Source of the DNA: Pseudomonadales bacterium
Lineage (GTDB): Bacteria; Pseudomonadota; Gammaproteobacteria; Pseudomonadales; Pseudohongiellaceae
Reading direction: 5' to 3'
Assembly (NCBI GenBank): GCA_022821865.1
Contig: JAJECW010000016.1
Location: 39,395-103,394, forward strand
Length of the DNA: 64,000 nt
The translations under genes were made by a program, and so were the position numbers. Positions 56,564-64,000 of this stretch are shown piece by piece. Under the pieces are notes generated by a model. It had not been told where the DNA came from. It made no database searches and worked only from the letters and a program-made list of their open reading frames with translations. The first letter of the stretch is position 1. Each line of letters begins with the position of its first letter.

Positions 56564-57109
56564 TTATCCAGCGAGGATGGTGGAAGGCGCTTTGCCGAGG
56601 TTTGAGGGGACGGGGTGGCCGCTTGCCCCGGCCAGCAGGGCGATGATGGCGAGATGGTGGATGCTATGGGTGATGAGGCCCATGAGTTCCCGGTCGAGGG
56701 TGCTTGTGACCCGGGTGGGACCGCCGTCGTAGTGGACGAGTTCCGAGACTGCGATTTCCTTTCCCCTCTCATCGAGCCCGAGTTGCCGGAAGCGCCCGCG
56801 GGTTTCCGCAATGGCGCCCGCGGCCATGCGGACTTCGGTCTCGACCCGGGTTCCGCGGCGGCGGTCGTCGTAGTCGATACAGCCGGTTTCCAGACCATTG
56901 AAGAAGCATTGATAGCGGTCGACGATGTGGCGCATGTGGACGCCGATGGAAGAATCATTGCCGGACCGGGCGGTGAAAACCTCGTTTGGCATGCCGAGCA
57001 GCAACTCGTCACACTGCCGCACGCAGGCCAGGCAGCCTTCCATCAGTCGCGCTGTGCTGGCCCGGGACCCCGCGCTTGCGCCAGCCCGGGATTCGGCGCG
57101 GTGGCCCAT
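56564..57109 (-). CDS. DinB/YfiT-like metal-binding protein
   Basis: A 181-residue helical protein of the DinB superfamily. The metal-ligand histidines are visible in GVHMRHIVDRYQCFF and in ITHSIHHLAIIALL, the last being the conserved HxxH pair. Members include bacillithiol and mycothiol transferases and many uncharacterised proteins; substrate here unknown. The N-terminal ~22 residues are low in conservation, so a later Met (MEGCLACVRQ) is a possible start. It lies 22 nt upstream of the iscR promoter site and 12 nt downstream of the zinc-ribbon gene. Confidence 0.85.
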   Translation of the reverse strand: MGHRAESRAGASAGSRASTARLMEGCLACVRQCDELLLGMPNEVFTARSGNDSSIGVHMRHIVDRYQCFFNGLETGCIDYDDRRRGTRVETEVRMAAGAIAETRGRFRQLGLDERGKEIAVSELVHYDGGPTRVTSTLDRELMGLITHSIHHLAIIALLAGASGHPVPSNLGKAPSTILAG

Positions 57110-57121
57110 GGGAAGAATCCC

Positions 57122-57508
57122 TCAGCTACGTTTGACCAGGGCGACCAATCCCCGGAACAGGTCCATCGGGGTCTCGTGCTTGTAGTCGGTGAACTCTCCG
57201 GCATCCATGAACATGCCGTGTTCTTCGCAGACTTCGTAGGTGAGGTGCTTCTGTTTCGGGTCGGTAACGTGCTTCATGGGCTTGCCGCAGCGCGGGCATT
57301 TGATGTCGCGCACTTCGTCGTAGGCCTTGCCGGATTCCGGGTCGCCGGAGTCAACGAAATCCGCCATCCAGCGGCCCTTGAGCGCCTCGGCTTCGCCGTG
57401 ATCGAACCACAGGCCCTGGCAATTTTCGCATTGATCCACGACAACATTTCCGTGAAGAATCGAGATCTTGATTTCCTTCATGGAAGAATCACATTTGGGG
57501 CATTGCAT
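57122..57508 (-). CDS. Zinc-ribbon (TFIIB-type) protein, COG3809-like
   Basis: A 128-residue protein with two CxxC pairs per half. The first half, MQCPKCDSSMKEIKI then VDQCENCQGLWFDHGEAEAL, is the classical zf-TFIIB module. The second, KCPRCGKPMKHV then EVCEEHGMFMDAGEF, repeats it. Function is not known; probably a metal or nucleic-acid binding protein. ATG at 57508 has GAGGAG just upstream. Same strand as the DinB-like gene and probably co-transcribed. Confidence 0.88.
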   Translation of the reverse strand: MQCPKCDSSMKEIKISILHGNVVVDQCENCQGLWFDHGEAEALKGRWMADFVDSGDPESGKAYDEVRDIKCPRCGKPMKHVTDPKQKHLTYEVCEEHGMFMDAGEFTDYKHETPMDLFRGLVALVKRS

Positions 57509-57851
57509 TCGGCTCTCCTCAGGGTTCAATCCGGCCCATGGCCCGTTCGCTCAGCGTCATTGTAATTTATTCTGGAAACAAATCCATCTTGAATTTTGTT
57601 GGATTGCTTCGATGGAACAGCACATCAGGGAAGCTCTGATCAAGTCAGGGTTTCACCGCGGCACAGGGAAGCGCCGCCGAATTCGATGGCTGAAGGCAAG
57701 CGTTTTCGAAGCGCGGCTTCGAGCGCGGCCGCAACGGTACGGAGCTATGCTCCGTGACTGGAGCAAGCCATTGAATTCGTCAGCAAAACAAAACCACGCT
57801 TTGGTTTCGCGATAATGAAAAATTCCACGGATGGAGTTTTTCAGGGAATAC
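57509..57851. other. Geneless, structured intergenic region
   Basis: 343 bp with no credible gene (a short plus-strand reading from 57612 has no recognisable family). It has nested pairings: GAATTCGATGGC (57679) with GCCATTGAATTC (57768), the perfect hairpin ACGGAGC-TAT-GCTCCGT between them, and AAACCA-CGCTT-TGGTTT near 57789. It may be a structured RNA, a leader of the zinc-ribbon gene, or a mobile-element relic. Confidence 0.5.
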
Positions 57852-59114
57852 TCAGTTGCTGTATGGGTTTGAGCGCTCTGTGAGAGTGGCCGGGTCGATC
57901 ACGCCATTGGCGCACCCGAGAAGATCGGACCGGGCGTAAGTGTGGATGAGATCGGTGGCGGGTCTGGCGGAAGTCGGCTCGCCGAGACCGGTCAGGACGA
58001 TGGTGATGGTTTCCCGCTCCGGGAGTTGGCGCAGACTGGCGCCCTGGCCGCACAAGGCGCTGGCGAGGCGCTGTTCGAGGGCGGCGACCTCGCCGCGCCA
58101 GCGTTCCATGCGACTGGCCTGGGCGCTTTCGCTGCGCTGGCGCAGGTCGGCGGCGAGGTCCTGGGCCTGGCGGCGCAACTCGTTCATTTCTCCGTTGATT
58201 GCATAGAGGGCAGTCTGGAAGCTTTCGCTGTCGGCGGTGGCGTTGCGGCGGAGTTCTTCGGTGAGGTCGCGGAGTCGGTCGGAAACTGCGAGGTTCTGCT
58301 GGCGCAGGGATTCGATTTGTTCGCGCAGTTGTTCGAAGTTTTCACGGTCGACGCCATCTGCGTCGCGCAATATGCGGGCGTATTCGCCCGCTTCGATGAT
58401 GGCGGAATTGACGAGTTCGGCAACGTCGATTTCACTGGCCCGCAACAGCAATTCCCGGTGGGGGCGCCGGGCGTCGAACGCTGTCAGGCCGGGTTCGGCA
58501 CCGGTCTGTCGCAGGGCGGTGGGCGCCAGCATGGCGGAGGGATTGCCGTCCTGAAGAGATGCTTCATTCGGAAAATCGGGAATCGCCGGATGGAACCGAT
58601 TGGCGGCGGCCAGATTGCTGTGGACTTCGAGGACGAGGCCGCGGCCGGCCAGATAGCTGCTGTGGATTCGTTCCGCCGTCAGGTCGAATGGGTCGGCGGC
58701 GGTTTCCAGCCCGAGCGCCCCGGCCAGCCTGTCGGTGAAATCGTCGGCATTGCGGCTGAGCGGATTGTCGAAATTGATCTCCAGGGTGCCGGCGCGGTAC
58801 AGCACCGAAGTATTGAACAGCAGCAGGCCGAGCATGAGGGCGCAGGCTGCGGCGGGCAGCCATTGCCAGAGGAAACGCCAGTCTTCGCGCGCGGCGGCGC
58901 GTTCGCTGCGGAACAAGGCCAGATGCCGGCTCCAGCGGGGGGTGGGGAGCTCCCGCCATTGGCCGAGGCTGTGGGCGGCGCCGTGCAACTGCCGCAGTTC
59001 GGCGGCGCAGTCCGGGCAGTCCGCCACGTGCTGTTCGATTTCCGCCCGCATCACGGCGGGCAGATCGTCGGCAAAATATTCCCGCAGCAAGTGCTCAGTT
59101 CTCAAGCAGGGCAT
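57852..59114 (-). CDS. Anti-sigma factor with zinc finger, one membrane helix and a large periplasmic coiled coil
   Basis: A 420-residue protein. The cytoplasmic N-terminus has a ZAS zinc motif HxxxCxxC: His29, Cys33, Cys36 (EQHVADCPDCAAEL). One membrane helix follows at about residues 84-104 (LPAAACALMLGLLLFNTSVLY). The remaining ~310 residues are periplasmic, with a coiled coil near residues 250-360 (FEQLREQIESLRQQNLAVS). The start overlaps the sigma factor gene by 20 nt with GGAGAAGG upstream, so the two are coupled. The periplasmic part is much larger than in RseA-like anti-sigmas; the signal it senses is unknown. Confidence 0.88.
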   Translation of the reverse strand: MPCLRTEHLLREYFADDLPAVMRAEIEQHVADCPDCAAELRQLHGAAHSLGQWRELPTPRWSRHLALFRSERAAAREDWRFLWQWLPAAACALMLGLLLFNTSVLYRAGTLEINFDNPLSRNADDFTDRLAGALGLETAADPFDLTAERIHSSYLAGRGLVLEVHSNLAAANRFHPAIPDFPNEASLQDGNPSAMLAPTALRQTGAEPGLTAFDARRPHRELLLRASEIDVAELVNSAIIEAGEYARILRDADGVDRENFEQLREQIESLRQQNLAVSDRLRDLTEELRRNATADSESFQTALYAINGEMNELRRQAQDLAADLRQRSESAQASRMERWRGEVAALEQRLASALCGQGASLRQLPERETITIVLTGLGEPTSARPATDLIHTYARSDLLGCANGVIDPATLTERSNPYSN

Positions 59115-59673
59115 GTTCCTTCTCCGGCGCAAACCGCATTTTCTTCAGCGCGGTGTAGAACCTCGTCTTTGCCGTGTTGACCGAAATCTCCTGCATTTGC
59201 GCGATTTCCTCAAAAGTGAGGGACTGGTAGATCTTGAGTTCCACCACCAGCCGCTGCTCCAGCGGTACCCGGCTCAGCAACTCCAGAACCCGCCGGTTCG
59301 ATTGCAAGGCCGCCAGCTCCTGATCCGGCTCGGTCTCGGGCCTGGCGCTGAGGCCGAGGCCATCGTAGCCGCCGTCTTCGTCGAGTCCACCGGTCAGGCT
59401 CAGCAGTTTCTTCTTGCGATTCAGGTCCACCGCCTTGTTATGCGCGATGCGGAACAGCCAGGTACGGAAATTCGCCTCGCCGCGAAAGCGTTGCAGGCTG
59501 CGGAAGACACCCAGAAACACTTCCTGGGTCAGGTCCATGGCGTCTTCGCTGTTGCCCGTCAGGCGATAGCCGAGATTGTGGATTCGACTTTCGTGGCGCT
59601 CCACGAGTTGCCGCCAGGCCCGGGCTGATCCCGCCAGCGCCCCGGCAACCAGTTGTTCGTCGCTCTTGCTCAC
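59095..59673 (-). CDS. ECF (RpoE-like) sigma factor
   Basis: Extracytoplasmic-function sigma factor of 192 residues. Region 2 carries NLGYRLTGNSEDAMDLTQEVFLGVFR and FRTWLFRIAHNKAVDLNRKKK, the core-binding and -10 recognition helices. Region 4 has EQRLVVELKIYQSLTFEEIAQMQEISVNTAKTRFYTALKKM, split over residues about 140-180. It starts with GTG at 59673. It is coupled to a membrane anti-sigma factor and lies 58 nt downstream of leuA. The target regulon cannot be told from this window. Confidence 0.94.
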   Translation of the reverse strand: MSKSDEQLVAGALAGSARAWRQLVERHESRIHNLGYRLTGNSEDAMDLTQEVFLGVFRSLQRFRGEANFRTWLFRIAHNKAVDLNRKKKLLSLTGGLDEDGGYDGLGLSARPETEPDQELAALQSNRRVLELLSRVPLEQRLVVELKIYQSLTFEEIAQMQEISVNTAKTRFYTALKKMRFAPEKEHALLEN

Positions 59674-59731
59674 GTATCTCTATCGTGTTGTCGGAAACGA
59701 CCGGGAAAAAGTTTGCCCCGGAGGCTGCGCC

Positions 59732-61411
59732 TCAGGCGGCGCTTGCCTTGGGGCGGCCATCGCTATCGGCGAGCAACTGCCCCGCCGCCGACATCAGGGC
59801 GTTGAGCGATGAACTGATGATGTCGTCGCTGATGGCGATGCCGGTATAGCGCCTGCCCCCGCTTCTGATCTGGATATAGGTGACCGCTTCGGCGTCGGCG
59901 CCCTGGCTGAGGGCATGCTCGCCGTATTCCATGACTTCAAAGTCGAACTGGAACAGCTTGCGCAGGGATTGCACGAGGGCGTCGAGCACGCCATTGCCCC
60001 GGCCCTGGATCGGCAGGGTTTCGCCAAAACAATCGATGCTGCCGCTGAAGGCTTCGCCGGAGTCGCTGCGTTCAATGGAAAAGTGGTTCAGACTGATGAG
60101 TTTTTCATTGTCGAGATAGTGGCGATTGAACAACTCCCGAATCTGCTCCGGCTGGATTTCGCCGCCGCTGACTTCGGCGGCGTCCTGCACCACCCGGCTG
60201 AATTCGATCTGCAGCCAGCGGGGAAGCTGAAAGCCGAACTTGTTGGCGAGCACATAGGCGACGCCGCCCTTGCCCGACTGGCTGTTGACGCGAATCACGT
60301 CCTGATAGGTGCGGCCGAGGTCTTTCGGATCGATGGGCAGATAGGCGATTTCCCAGGGTTCGCCGTCCTGGTACAGGTCGAGGCACTTCTTGATGGCATC
60401 CTGGTGGGAGCCGGAAAATGCCGTGAAAACCAGATCGCCGGCATAGGGCTGGCGGGGATGCACGTCGATCTGGGTACACTCCCGCACCACCGAGACGATG
60501 CGATCCATGTCGGCAAGATCGAGTTCCGGATCGATGCCCTGGCTGTACAGGTTCATCGCCATGACGACAATGTCCATATTGCCGGTGCGCTCGCCATTGC
60601 CGAGCAGGGTACCCTCGACCCGCTGGGCTCCCGCCATGACGCCGAGTTCGGCGGCGGCCACGGCGCAGCCGCGGTCATTGTGGGTATGCAGGCTGACGAT
60701 CACCGAATCCCGCCGGGAAACGTGGCGGCAAAACCACTCGATCTGGTCGGCGTAGATATTCGGCGTCGCCATTTCCACCGTGGAAGGCAAATTGATGATG
60801 ACCGGGTTATCCGGCGTGGGCTCCCATACCTCAATCACCCGGTCGCAGACTTCCACGGCGTAGTCCACCTCGGTGCCGGTGAAGCTTTCCGGGGAGTACT
60901 GGAAGGTCCATTCGGTTTCCGGGGCCGCTTCGGCGCAGCGCCGCACTTCCTCGGCGCCGGCCACGGCGATATCGATGACGCCTTCCCTTCCGGTGCGGAA
61001 AACCTTTTGCCGCTGGAGGGTGGAAGTCGAGTTGTAAACGTGCATGATGGCCCGGCGCGCGCCACGCAGTGATTCGTAGCTGCGCCGGATCAACTCAGGC
61101 CTGGCCTGGGTAAGTACCTGAACGGTGACCTCTTCCGCAATCGCGTCCTCTTCCACGAGGCTGCGCACAAAATCGAAATCCGGCTGGGAAGCCGCGGGAA
61201 AACCCACTTCGATCTGCCGGAAACCCAGCGCCACGAGCAGATTGAACAGCTTCCTTTTCTGGCTCACCGACATCGGTTCGATGAGGGCCTGATTGCCGTC
61301 GCGCAAGTCCACGCTGCACCACTGTGGCGCACGGCGGATGACTCGGTCGGGCCATTGCCGGTCCTTGAGACCGACAGGCGGAAATGGCCGGTATCTGCTG
61401 TGATCGAACAT
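59732..61411 (-). CDS. leuA: 2-isopropylmalate synthase (type II, long form)
   Basis: First committed step of leucine synthesis, condensing acetyl-CoA with 2-oxoisovalerate. The 559-residue protein has the long-form N-terminus MFDHSRYRPFPPVGLKDRQW and the catalytic DLRDGNQALIEPMS, then NLPSTVEMATPNIYADQIEW and HTHNDRGCAVAAAELGV. The C-terminal LeuA allosteric domain (KLFQFDFEVMEYGEHALSQG) is complete, so leucine feedback is likely. AGGTGA lies before the ATG. It is divergent from an Lrp-family gene, with no leu-type leader peptide. Confidence 0.95.
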   Translation of the reverse strand: MFDHSRYRPFPPVGLKDRQWPDRVIRRAPQWCSVDLRDGNQALIEPMSVSQKRKLFNLLVALGFRQIEVGFPAASQPDFDFVRSLVEEDAIAEEVTVQVLTQARPELIRRSYESLRGARRAIMHVYNSTSTLQRQKVFRTGREGVIDIAVAGAEEVRRCAEAAPETEWTFQYSPESFTGTEVDYAVEVCDRVIEVWEPTPDNPVIINLPSTVEMATPNIYADQIEWFCRHVSRRDSVIVSLHTHNDRGCAVAAAELGVMAGAQRVEGTLLGNGERTGNMDIVVMAMNLYSQGIDPELDLADMDRIVSVVRECTQIDVHPRQPYAGDLVFTAFSGSHQDAIKKCLDLYQDGEPWEIAYLPIDPKDLGRTYQDVIRVNSQSGKGGVAYVLANKFGFQLPRWLQIEFSRVVQDAAEVSGGEIQPEQIRELFNRHYLDNEKLISLNHFSIERSDSGEAFSGSIDCFGETLPIQGRGNGVLDALVQSLRKLFQFDFEVMEYGEHALSQGADAEAVTYIQIRSGGRRYTGIAISDDIISSSLNALMSAAGQLLADSDGRPKASAA

Positions 61412-61618
61412 GCTGTCACCTGCTTTGTCCGGACAGACTGCCTTGTGGGCGCCTGTCTTTCGAGTTGTGCACTATAGCCCAGAATTTCGGGGGATTCTAT
61501 TCCTATTTTCTACTAATTTGGCATATTATTGATAATTATTTTCAATTTATTGTGTATTAGTAGACAGATTCACCAAAATTTTCCACTATAACGGTTTTGT
61601 TGCCCGGAGTATCTATTC
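61412..61618. promoter_or_regulatory. AT-rich divergent control region leuA / lrp-family gene
   Basis: 207 bp, far more AT-rich than the rest (61500-61585 is nearly all A/T). TATAAC at 61590-61595 is a possible -10 for the regulator and TATAGT on the minus strand near 61475-61480 for leuA; -35 boxes are weak. Such regions are typical Lrp targets, so it may control leuA. No leader ORF rich in Leu codons was seen. Confidence 0.55.
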
Positions 61619-62104
61619 ATGCAACTGGACAATCTGGACCGGCGCATCCTGCAGCATTTGCAGCGGGACGGCGGCATGACCAACCTGGAACTCGCCCAGC
61701 GCGTGGGTCTTTCGGCTTCGCCCTGCGCCCGGCGGGTCAGGCAGCTTGAGGAAGCCGGCATTATCGAAGGCAAGGCGACCCTGCTCAATGCCAGCAAGCT
61801 GGACCTGAAGCTCACGGCGCTGATCCAGATCAGCATGGACCGCCACACGCCCGAGCGATTCGAGGTGTTCGAAGAGGCGGTGCGCGCCTGTCCGGAAGTC
61901 GTCGAGTGTCTGCTGATTACCGGCCAGGCGGCGGACTACCTGCTCAAGGTGGTGGCGACGGACATGGAGTACTACCAGGAATTCCTGCTCAACAAGATCA
62001 CCCGCATTCCCGGGGTCAGCGACGTGCATTCGAGTTTTGTCCTGCGCCGGGTGGTGGGCACCACGGAGCTGCCCCTGCACCACATCGGTAGAAAGGGGGA
62101 ATGA
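61619..62104 (+). CDS. Lrp/AsnC-family transcriptional regulator
   Basis: A 161-residue feast/famine regulator. The N-terminal helix-turn-helix MQLDNLDRRILQHLQRDGGM and NLELAQRVGLSASPCARRVRQLEEAG is followed by the RAM ligand domain (LTALIQISMDRHTPERFEVFEEAV), ending with TELPLHHIGRKGE. The end is similar to Lrp proper (PV[TS]ELPL) and BkdR-like regulators. Being divergent from leuA suggests leucine-linked regulation. Convergent with mdh, 20 nt apart. Confidence 0.93.
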   Translation: MQLDNLDRRILQHLQRDGGMTNLELAQRVGLSASPCARRVRQLEEAGIIEGKATLLNASKLDLKLTALIQISMDRHTPERFEVFEEAVRACPEVVECLLITGQAADYLLKVVATDMEYYQEFLLNKITRIPGVSDVHSSFVLRRVVGTTELPLHHIGRKGE

Positions 62105-62124
62105 GACTGCGGCCCGGTCCGGCG

Positions 62125-63099
62125 CTACAACAACTCGGCAATGGCGTCGCGTTCCCGCCGCAGTTCCTGCTCGGTGGCGGCCATCATCTTGCGGCTGAAT
62201 TCGCTGATTTCCAGCCCTTGCACAATCCGGTAACCGCCGTTTTCGCATATCGCCGGAAAGGAATACACCAGCCCTTCCTCAATGCCATAACTGCCATCGC
62301 TGCATACTCCCATGCTGACAATGGCGCCCCCGCTGCCCAGGGCCCAGTCGCGCATGTGCTCGATGGCCGCATTGGCGGCAGAGGCCGCGCTCGACAGGCC
62401 CCGGGCCTTGATGATGGCGGCGCCGCGTTGCTGGACACCGGGGATGAAGTCTCCGCCGATCCAGTCTTCGTCCACGAGTTCCCTGGCCGGGCGGCCAGCC
62501 ACCCGGCAATGGTGGATGTCGGGATACTGCGTCGCCGAATGATTGCCCCAGATGATCATGCCTTCCACCAGGGTGCTGTGGCAGCCGGTTCGCGCCGCCA
62601 GGCGGGCGATGGCCCGGTTATGGTCCAGCCGGGTCATGGCGGTGAACCGGGAAGGGCTGAGGCGGGGCGCATTGCGGTAGGCGATCAGGCAATTGGTATT
62701 GGCGGGATTACCCACCACGAGCACTTTCACGTCCCGACTGGCGCAGCGGTCAATAGCGGAACCCTGGACGGAGAATATCCTGGCATTGGCCTCAAGCAGA
62801 TCCTTGCGCTCCATGCCCGGCCCCCGGGGACGCGCGCCGACGAGCAGGCAATAATCGGCGTCGCGGAAAGCGACATCCGGGTCATCGGTCTGCACGATGC
62901 CGGCAACAAGCGGGAAGGCGCAGTCCTCGATTTCCATCACGGCGCCGGCCAGGGCATCGAGCGCCGGCGTGATTTCCAGCAATTGCAGTATGACCGGCTG
63001 GTCCTTGCCGAGCATTTCCCCGGCGGCAATCCGGAACAGCAGGCCATAGCTTATCTGGCCCGCCGCCCCGGTGACGGTAACCCGAACGGGTTTTTTCAT
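62125..63099 (-). CDS. mdh: Malate dehydrogenase
   Basis: Oxidises malate to oxaloacetate with NAD in the TCA cycle. The 324-residue protein is the cytosolic-type MDH, with [17 protein letters not shown] (NAD fold), [16 protein letters not shown] (substrate loop), [22 protein letters not shown] (catalytic Asp region) and [13 protein letters not shown] (catalytic His). ATG at 63099 ([14 protein letters not shown]) has AGGGAA upstream. It completes the TCA set with gltA, suc, sdh and fum genes. Confidence 0.95.
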   Translation of the reverse strand: MKKPVRVTVTGAAGQISYGLLFRIAAGEMLGKDQPVILQLLEITPALDALAGAVMEIEDCAFPLVAGIVQTDDPDVAFRDADYCLLVGARPRGPGMERKDLLEANARIFSVQGSAIDRCASRDVKVLVVGNPANTNCLIAYRNAPRLSPSRFTAMTRLDHNRAIARLAARTGCHSTLVEGMIIWGNHSATQYPDIHHCRVAGRPARELVDEDWIGGDFIPGVQQRGAAIIKARGLSSAASAANAAIEHMRDWALGSGGAIVSMGVCSDGSYGIEEGLVYSFPAICENGGYRIVQGLEISEFSRKMMAATEQELRRERDAIAELL

Positions 63100-63442
63100 G
63101 AGAATTCCCTGGTTGATGCGGTTGTCTTGAAAGTCCCGCGTGGCGGCCATGGCGCGGGCAGCGGAATTGTTTCCCATTCACGGCGCAAATTCAAATTGCC
63201 CGCCTGCGAAACACCGGGTATTCCCTGAAAAATTCCGGTCCAGACAGGGCTTGGCTCTGCGCCGTCCCGGCTGCGGGGCGGGCTGTTCGGCAATGAGCCC
63301 CGGGGGACCAGCTCGTAATCGGCAAGCGACTCGCTCAGGAAGGATCCAGACCGGCGGGCGCCGCGCATTGAACCGCGGCGGGCGCTTGCTATACCATTCG
63401 CCGTGCGGCGTCCTTTCCGGGAGCCCGCGGCCGCCCTGCCCC
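63100..63442. other. Geneless gap between mdh and tRNA-Leu
   Basis: 343 bp. Left part is the mdh leader and promoter region (no convincing boxes picked out). The right part carries the tRNA-Leu promoter at 63368-63395. GC-rich inverted bits such as CGCGGCGGGCGC occur near 63375. No gene or known RNA was found. Confidence 0.6.
63368..63395 (+). promoter_or_regulatory. Sigma70 promoter of tRNA-Leu
   Basis: TTGAAC (63368-63373), 16-nt spacer, TATACC (63390-63395), then a GC-rich discriminator (CGCCGTGCGG), typical of stringently controlled stable RNA promoters. The tRNA begins 47 nt after the -10. Confidence 0.7.
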
Positions 63443-63529
63443 GCCGGAGTGGTGGAATTGGTAGACACGATGGATTCAAAATCCATTGCTAGCGATAGCG
63501 TGCCGGTTCAAGTCCGGCCTCCGGTACCA
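63443..63529 (+). tRNA. tRNA-Leu (anticodon CAA)
   Basis: 87-nt type II tRNA. Acceptor GCCGGAG pairs with CTCCGGT, anticodon stem ATGGA/TCCAT with loop TTCAAAA (anticodon CAA), a long variable arm (TGCTAGCGATAGCG), and T-arm CCGGTTCAAGTCCGG. CCA is encoded. Sequence downstream contains the IS1380 relic, but no repeat of the tRNA 3' end was seen. Confidence 0.97.
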
Positions 63530-63575
63530 GACCCCCTTGCGCAAGATCTGCCAGAACCTGACAGAAATACCAGTA

Positions 63576-63755
63576 TTAGCAATGTGTTATAGGATTTTTC
63601 TCCATTGGCATCCCATACTCGGGCGGCGAAAACCAACGTGGGTTGTTGGGAAGCTCCTGTTCCGGTCGCCAATTCGGCTCTGCATTGCGTGCAGTTTCTT
63701 CCATCTCCCACGTCGGCTCAAGATACACGCGAGTTCTAGCCCGAATATTGCGTGA
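63576..63755 (-). pseudogene. Possible 3' fragment of an unknown gene next to the IS relic
   Basis: A minus-strand reading up to about 63755 translates to RTRVYLEPTWEMEETARNAE, then NWRPEQELPNNPRWFSPPEY and MEKNPITHC before a stop. Its composition looks like real protein rather than shadow, and beyond ~63755 the sequence is IS1380. It may be the C-terminal end of a gene cut by the insertion. No family recognised and no start codon available, so coding status is uncertain. Confidence 0.35.
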
Positions 63756-64000
63756 GCAGGCGGGCGCGGTGCTGCTGCGCCAGGCCGACCGGATGCCAGG
63801 ATTGACCGACCGGGCCGCGAAAGCGCTGACCGATACGCGCCGCAAGGCCAGTTGCCGGTACTCGCTTTTGACGATGGTGCGGCAGCGGGTGTACGCGCTG
63901 GCGCTGGGATACGAGGATTTGAACGACCACGAAGAGCTGCGCTCGGACCCGGCGCTGCAAACGGCGGTGGGCGCCGACGGGCCGCTCGCCGGCGCTTCCA
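63748..64000 (+). pseudogene. IS1380-family transposase, 5'-truncated, running off the window
   Basis: From about 63748 the plus strand reads QAGAVLLRQADRMPGLTDRA, then SCRYSLLTMVRQRVYALALG, YEDLNDHEELRSDPALQTAVG and PLAGAS at the window end. The VRQRVYALALGYEDLNDHEELRSDPAL block is the signature near the N-terminus of IS1380 DDE transposases. Family proteins have about 30 residues before the AGAVLLR segment; here that part is replaced by unrelated sequence, and no terminal inverted repeat was seen. The catalytic DDE residues would lie beyond 64000. Confidence 0.8.

Noticed and set aside
63443-63760. tRNA-Leu as an attachment site of an integrated element
   Set aside because: No integrase and no second copy of the tRNA 3' end within the window; the IS relic alone is not enough.

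Overview
The window is a stretch of chromosome from a high-GC gammaproteobacterium. The gene orders point there: rpmF-plsX-fabD-fabG-acpP-fabF-mltG-tmk-holB, the complete iscRSUA-hscBA-fdx-iscX operon, sdhCDAB-sucABCD with lpdA, a Vibrio-type TonB2/TtpC operon with DUF3450, and dnaX-ebfC-recR with the SRP RNA beside dnaX. Nearly everything is housekeeping. I place it no lower than class; a marine or host-associated, streamlined lineage is a guess.

Layout. 1-8.4 kb: fatty-acid synthesis cluster on the minus strand, lacking fabH, pabC and yceD at their usual places, followed by rluC. 8.4-11.1 kb: a decayed serralysin-like RTX protease whose zinc motif is deleted and whose C-terminal half is out of frame. 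11.2-15.3 kb: argS, a small coiled-coil membrane protein, and htpG. 15.3-20.7 kb: a TonB2-type energy-transduction operon (DUF3450, TtpC-like, ExbB, ExbD, TonB, TPR protein) ending at a clear terminator. 21-32 kb: one minus-strand TCA operon, sdhCDAB-sucAB-lpdA-sucCD, divergent from gltA; good sigma70 promoters are visible for both. 33.7-37.2 kb: tRNA-Ala, gltX, dusA and a TerB-like gene. 37.2-48.3 kb: mlaA-like, hrpA, fadD, a DUF1244 gene, an HPF-like gene, a VanY-type peptidase, class I fumarase, a small membrane protein and rnd. 48.3-50.9 kb: recR, ebfC, an unusually short dnaX, and SRP RNA. 50.9-56.5 kb: the isc operon under a promoter covered by a textbook IscR type 1 site. 56.5-63.5 kb: DinB-like and zinc-ribbon genes, an ECF sigma/anti-sigma pair, leuA, an Lrp-family regulator, mdh and tRNA-Leu. 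The window closes on a 5'-truncated IS1380-family transposase joined to a possible gene remnant.

The genes together supply membrane lipid precursors, a full run of TCA steps (citrate synthase, 2-oxoglutarate dehydrogenase, succinyl-CoA synthetase, succinate dehydrogenase, fumarase, malate dehydrogenase) and the Fe-S assembly machinery that SdhB, fumarase and IscR need.

The least explained content is between genes: a ~165-bp foldback MITE-like element in two inverted full copies (33.9 and 43.5 kb) plus a solo end fragment at 32.3 kb, REP-type palindromes at three sites, a 48-bp palindrome where fabH normally sits, and a structured, geneless stretch at 57.6-57.8 kb. I found no CRISPR array, prophage or defence system. 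All calls come from reading the sequence; no database search was run.
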